Assembly (NCBI GenBank): GCA_014762645.1
Contig: JABURP010000127.1
Location: forward strand, 44,379-108,378
Origin: Crocinitomicaceae bacterium
GTDB taxonomy: Bacteria; Bacteroidota; Bacteroidia; Flavobacteriales_D; Crocinitomicaceae
Length of the DNA stretch: 64,000 bases
Reading direction: 5' to 3'
This document shows positions 60,322 to 64,000 of the stretch, in pieces; position 1 is the stretch's first letter; each line of letters opens with the position of its first letter. The position numbers and the translations under genes were made by a program. The notes under the pieces were generated by a model that was given only the letters and a program-made list of their open reading frames with translations, was not told the DNA's origin and did no database searches.

Positions 60322-60738
60322 TTAAAATACCAGGTTTGATTTTGATTTTAATTCACCGGGATCAAAAATAAAAGCCGTTAAAATACTTTCAATTTCCTTT
60401 AGTTGAATTAATATATCATTAATTTCTCTTACAAAATTGTTTTTAATAACCAGGAAATAGTCCACCTGATCCTTTTCTGGAATTAGTCGTTGATAATTAC
60501 TGGATACGTTCTTAATCAGATAGTATTCTATATGTTCCTCTTTGTCGTAATATTCATAGAATGAATGCAGGTGTTCCCCATCCTTTTTAGCCATCACCGA
60601 ATAGTCTTCCCCCTTGGTCAAATTTATGTGCAAAGCGTTATTTATTCCCCAACACAACCGGTAGTCGGAATGACTGGAGCATATCCCGATCAGTTGAAAA
60701 TCAAACTCATCATCCAAAGATAATTTGTGTTTTGCCAT
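60322..60738 (-). CDS. IPExxxVDY family protein
   Basis: Contains signature 'LIPEKDQVDYFLVIK'; upstream of pyk. Confidence 0.9.
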   Translation of the reverse strand: MAKHKLSLDDEFDFQLIGICSSHSDYRLCWGINNALHINLTKGEDYSVMAKKDGEHLHSFYEYYDKEEHIEYYLIKNVSSNYQRLIPEKDQVDYFLVIKNNFVREINDILIQLKEIESILTAFIFDPGELKSKSNLVF

Positions 60739-60786
60739 GAACAGTGAATATTACAAGAGTAAAGGTATTTAATTTATTTTAGCAGT

Positions 60787-61563
60787 ATGAATTTGTATCT
60801 CAACGAAAACGAGTTTATACGCACGGATAAACCTCTTGATATTTCCATCCCGATTCACAATAAAGAAAATCCGGTGTTGGCCTGGTACTGTGATCCCATT
60901 AAAATTGAGCCTGTTATGAACGATCAATTTGTTGGGGATGTCAACTTAGGAGGGTCCGTAAATTTCAGGAATATCTTTATAAACCCTCATGCACATGGGA
61001 CGCACACGGAATGTGTTGGTCATATTTCAAAAGAATATTATTCAATTAACCAACACCTGAAAGAATTTCATTTTGAGGCATTACTTATTAGTGTCGATCC
61101 TGAAACCATCTATAATGAAGAGTTTAAAGCAGAAGATCAGGTGGTAACTCCTGACTGCATACGTCAGGCAATTCGTGAATTTGAATCTCAAATACCCAAT
61201 GCAAAAGCGTTGGTGATTAGAACAACCCCAAACGGAGATTTCAAGCAATCAAAAAATTATTCAGGAACCAATCCAATCTATTATTCAAAGGAAGCAATTG
61301 AATTAATAAATGAGCTACATTTTGATCACCTGATTGTGGATCTACCCTCAATTGACCGGGAGCAGGATGGCGGTGAATTAACAGGCCACCACACGTTTTG
61401 GAATTATCCGTCTAATCCACAATTACATAAGACGATTACGGAGCTGGTTTATATTCCAGACGCCATTAAAGATGGCCGATACTTGTGCAATATTCAGATT
61501 ACTGCTTTAGAGAATGATGCCTCACCTTCTAAAATTGTCTTGTATAAAATCGAAAACCACTAG
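60787..61563 (+). CDS. Cyclase family protein (kynurenine formamidase-like)
   Basis: 'INPHAHGTHTECVGHI' (HxGTHxxxxxH), 'HLIVDLPSIDREQDGGELTGHHTFW'. Confidence 0.88.
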   Translation: MNLYLNENEFIRTDKPLDISIPIHNKENPVLAWYCDPIKIEPVMNDQFVGDVNLGGSVNFRNIFINPHAHGTHTECVGHISKEYYSINQHLKEFHFEALLISVDPETIYNEEFKAEDQVVTPDCIRQAIREFESQIPNAKALVIRTTPNGDFKQSKNYSGTNPIYYSKEAIELINELHFDHLIVDLPSIDREQDGGELTGHHTFWNYPSNPQLHKTITELVYIPDAIKDGRYLCNIQITALENDASPSKIVLYKIENH

Positions 61564-61611
61564 AATCTAAATACAGATAAGCGAATTACTTGTAGAAATA
61601 GGAATTATACT

Positions 61612-61619
61612 TATATTTG
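61612..61619 (+). promoter_or_regulatory. Bacteroidetes-type promoter of the rimP-nusA-infB operon
   Basis: TATATTTG with TTG at 61590-61592, 19-nt spacer. Confidence 0.65.
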
Positions 61620-61648
61620 TACCGTCAACATAAAGCAAAACACTATCG

Positions 61649-61674
61649 AGAGGGGACGAAAGTCCCCTCTTTTT
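61649..61674 (+). terminator. Intrinsic-terminator-like hairpin in the 5' leader of rimP-nusA-infB
   Basis: AGAGGGGAC-GAAA-GTCCCCTCT, 9-bp perfect stem, then TTTT; lies between the promoter motif and the rimP ATG. Confidence 0.75.
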
Positions 61675-61683
61675 GTACTCAAA

Positions 61684-62160
61684 ATGGTAGATAAGAAGCT
61701 GATTAGACAACTGGCAGAAGAACGGATTGCAGAGCGTGATTCAAGTCTGTATATTGTTGATATTGTGGTGAATAGCGGGAATCAAATCCTGGTGGAATTA
61801 GACCGTGAAGATGGTTCGGTTTCTATTGACGACTGTATCGCGGTAAGCAGAAATATTGAGCACAATCTGGACCGGGATGTAGAGGATTTTTCACTTGAAG
61901 TTTCGTCTGCCGGAGCCACAAAACCATTTAAAGTATTGAAACAATACCTCAAAAATGTTGGCAAAGAGGTAAAAGTGATACTTGTTGAGCATGGTAAGGC
62001 CCTGCAAGGCGTTATCAAATCCGCAAATGAAGACGGATTTGTGTTGGAGACTAAAGAGAAAAAAAGAGTAGAAGGAAAAAAGAAAAAAGAATGGGTGATC
62101 GAAGAGATCCCATTAAGTTATAACGAAGTAAAAGAAACAAAACTGATCATTACTTTTTAA
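61684..62160 (+). CDS. rimP: Ribosome maturation factor RimP
   Basis: 'VELDREDGSVSIDDCIAVSRNIEHNLDRDVEDFSLEVSSAGATKPFK'; followed by nusA. Confidence 0.93.
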   Translation: MVDKKLIRQLAEERIAERDSSLYIVDIVVNSGNQILVELDREDGSVSIDDCIAVSRNIEHNLDRDVEDFSLEVSSAGATKPFKVLKQYLKNVGKEVKVILVEHGKALQGVIKSANEDGFVLETKEKKRVEGKKKKEWVIEEIPLSYNEVKETKLIITF

Positions 62161-62172
62161 TTTAAATATGAT

Positions 62173-63408
62173 ATGAATGCGCTGGAATTAATTGAGTCGT
62201 TTTCTGAATTCAAAGAATTCAAAAACATTGACAGAGAGACTATGATGAACATCCTTCAGGATGTATTCCGATCAATGTTAAAGAAAAAGTATGGTACGGA
62301 TGAGCATATTGATGTAATTATCAACCCTGATAAAGGAGATGTTGAGATTTGGATCAATCGTGAAATCGTTCCTGACGGAGAAGTGGAAGACGAAAACATT
62401 GAAATTGCACTGTCAAAGGCGGTTGAAATTGAACCCGATTTTGAAGTGGGTGAAGAAGTAGCCGAAGAAGTTAAACTTGAAGACTTTGGAAGAAGAAACG
62501 TATTGTCACTTAGACAAAACCTGATCTCAAGAATTCTTGAGCTTGAAAAAGATCATATTTATAAAAAGTATAAAGAACGAATCGGGGAAATAATCACCGG
62601 TGAAGTTTATCAGGTTTGGAAGAGAGAAATACTTATTCTTGATGATGAAGGCAATGAGTTGATCCTACCTAAATCTGAACAAATCCCATCTGATTATTTC
62701 AAAAAAGGAGAGACAATCAGAGCAGTTGTTGCTCGTGTAGATTTGCGAAACAACTCTCCGATTATTATATTGTCAAGAACAGCACCGGAATTCCTTGAGC
62801 GATTATTTGAGCTTGAAGTTCCGGAAGTGTTTGATGGTTTGATTACCATTAAAAAGATTGTTCGTGAGCCAGGTGAAAGAGCCAAAGTGGCTGTGGAGTC
62901 TTATGACGACAGAATTGACCCGGTAGGTGCATGTGTAGGTATGAAAGGCGCCAGAATTCACGGTATTGTTCGTGAATTGAAAAATGAGAACATTGATGTA
63001 ATCAATTATACAAACAACGACAAGTTGTTTATTCAAAGGGCACTTTCTCCAGCAAAAATCACATCAATTGAAATTGATGAAACAACGGCAAGAGCGGATG
63101 TGTTCTTGAAACCTGACCAGGTATCATTGGCAATTGGTAAAGGAGGTCACAATATTAAATTGGCCGGAAAACTTACCGGATTTGAAATAGATGTGTACCG
63201 TGAAGGTGCTGAAGATATCGAAGATGTTGATCTGGATGAGTTCACTGATGAAATTGAAGAATGGGTGATCGAAGCACTGAAGGCTATCGGACTTGATTCT
63301 GCAAAAGCTGTAATTGAACTTGATAAAGAGGAGTTGATGAAGAGAACTGACCTGGAGGAAGAAACAATTGATGATGTAATGCAGATTTTGAGAGCTGAAT
63401 TTGAATAA
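62173..63408 (+). CDS. nusA: Transcription termination/antitermination protein NusA
   Basis: 'PEFLERLFELEVPEVFDGLITIKKIVREPGERAKVAVESYDDRIDPVGACVGMKGARIHGIVRELKNENIDVI'. Confidence 0.97.
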   Translation: MNALELIESFSEFKEFKNIDRETMMNILQDVFRSMLKKKYGTDEHIDVIINPDKGDVEIWINREIVPDGEVEDENIEIALSKAVEIEPDFEVGEEVAEEVKLEDFGRRNVLSLRQNLISRILELEKDHIYKKYKERIGEIITGEVYQVWKREILILDDEGNELILPKSEQIPSDYFKKGETIRAVVARVDLRNNSPIIILSRTAPEFLERLFELEVPEVFDGLITIKKIVREPGERAKVAVESYDDRIDPVGACVGMKGARIHGIVRELKNENIDVINYTNNDKLFIQRALSPAKITSIEIDETTARADVFLKPDQVSLAIGKGGHNIKLAGKLTGFEIDVYREGAEDIEDVDLDEFTDEIEEWVIEALKAIGLDSAKAVIELDKEELMKRTDLEEETIDDVMQILRAEFE

Positions 63409-63482
63409 TAATTTATTAATCAGGTAACCCAAACACAATTACATACGAAAAACAAGAAGCAGAAGTAATATAAATTTTATAA

Positions 63483-63929
63483 ATGGCAGGAAAAGCAAAA
63501 CGTTTAAACAAAGTAGCCAAGGAGTTCAATATTAGTATTTCCACTATTGTTGATTTCTTGAAGACTAAAGGCTTTGAAATTGACTCAAAACCGAATACCA
63601 AGATAGAAGGGGAAATCCTTACTGTCCTGGAAGAAGAATTTGCCGAAGACAAAGAAGCAAAGCAAAAATCGGAAGATGCTGTCGTAGGACGCGAAAAAAG
63701 AGAGTCACTTTCGATCAAAGACCTTAAAAAAGAAGAAGGCGAAGAGGAAGAAGACGAAGACAACGAAACGGATGACAAAGATGAGCCCGTAGCAAAACCT
63801 GCCGAAACTGCTACAGCTGATAAAAAAGTTGGTGTTTCTGTTGTTGGAAAAGTTGACCTGGATTCAATTAACCAAAAAACACGTCCTGATAAAAAGGCTA
63901 AGGTCGAAGAAGAGAAAGCCAAGAAGTAG
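63483..63929 (+). CDS. infB: Translation initiation factor IF-2, N-terminal part (frame interrupted by in-frame stops; gene continues beyond window)
   Basis: IF2_N-like 'MAGKAKRLNKVAKEFNISISTIVDFLKTKGFEIDSKPNTKIEGEILTVLEEEF' and Lys/Glu-rich linker; third gene of rimP-nusA-infB; stops TAG 63927 and TAA 63939. Confidence 0.8.
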   Translation: MAGKAKRLNKVAKEFNISISTIVDFLKTKGFEIDSKPNTKIEGEILTVLEEEFAEDKEAKQKSEDAVVGREKRESLSIKDLKKEEGEEEEDEDNETDDKDEPVAKPAETATADKKVGVSVVGKVDLDSINQKTRPDKKAKVEEEKAKK

Positions 63930-64000
63930 AAGGAAGAGTAAGAAAAAAAGAAAGCTGCTGAAGCTAAAAAGGAAGAAGTAGACGCGGCAAAGAAGAAAGC

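Overview
The window is a typical chromosomal segment of a Bacteroidetes bacterium. Support for this comes from type IX secretion (PorP/SprF) proteins, gliding-motility-type C-terminal domains, TAnnTTTG promoter motifs and an IPExxxVDY family protein. It carries about 50 genes, mostly housekeeping: dnaE-dinB, lysC, sucA-sucB, dprA, rpoN, ribE, pepA, pdxA, rpmF, fabH-accB-accC, asd, pyk and rimP-nusA-infB. Accessory genes include large repeat-rich secreted proteins, a TetR/ABC/HlyD/TolC export operon, a macrodomain protein and a photolyase. The most unusual locus is at about 32.08-32.53 kb. There a tRNA-Ala(GGC) gene is followed by a small GIY-YIG nuclease ORF, and then by a near-identical copy of the 3' half of the tRNA plus its terminator. 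This looks like a tRNA-associated GIY-YIG mobile unit. Other points of interest are an intrinsic-terminator-like hairpin between the promoter and rimP in the nusA operon, an infB reading frame with two in-frame stops in its Lys/Glu linker, an ABC exporter whose ATPase keeps only Walker A, and an OmpA protein with a phosphatase-like domain lacking the catalytic Arg. No CRISPR array, rRNA operon, transposase or prophage was recognised.
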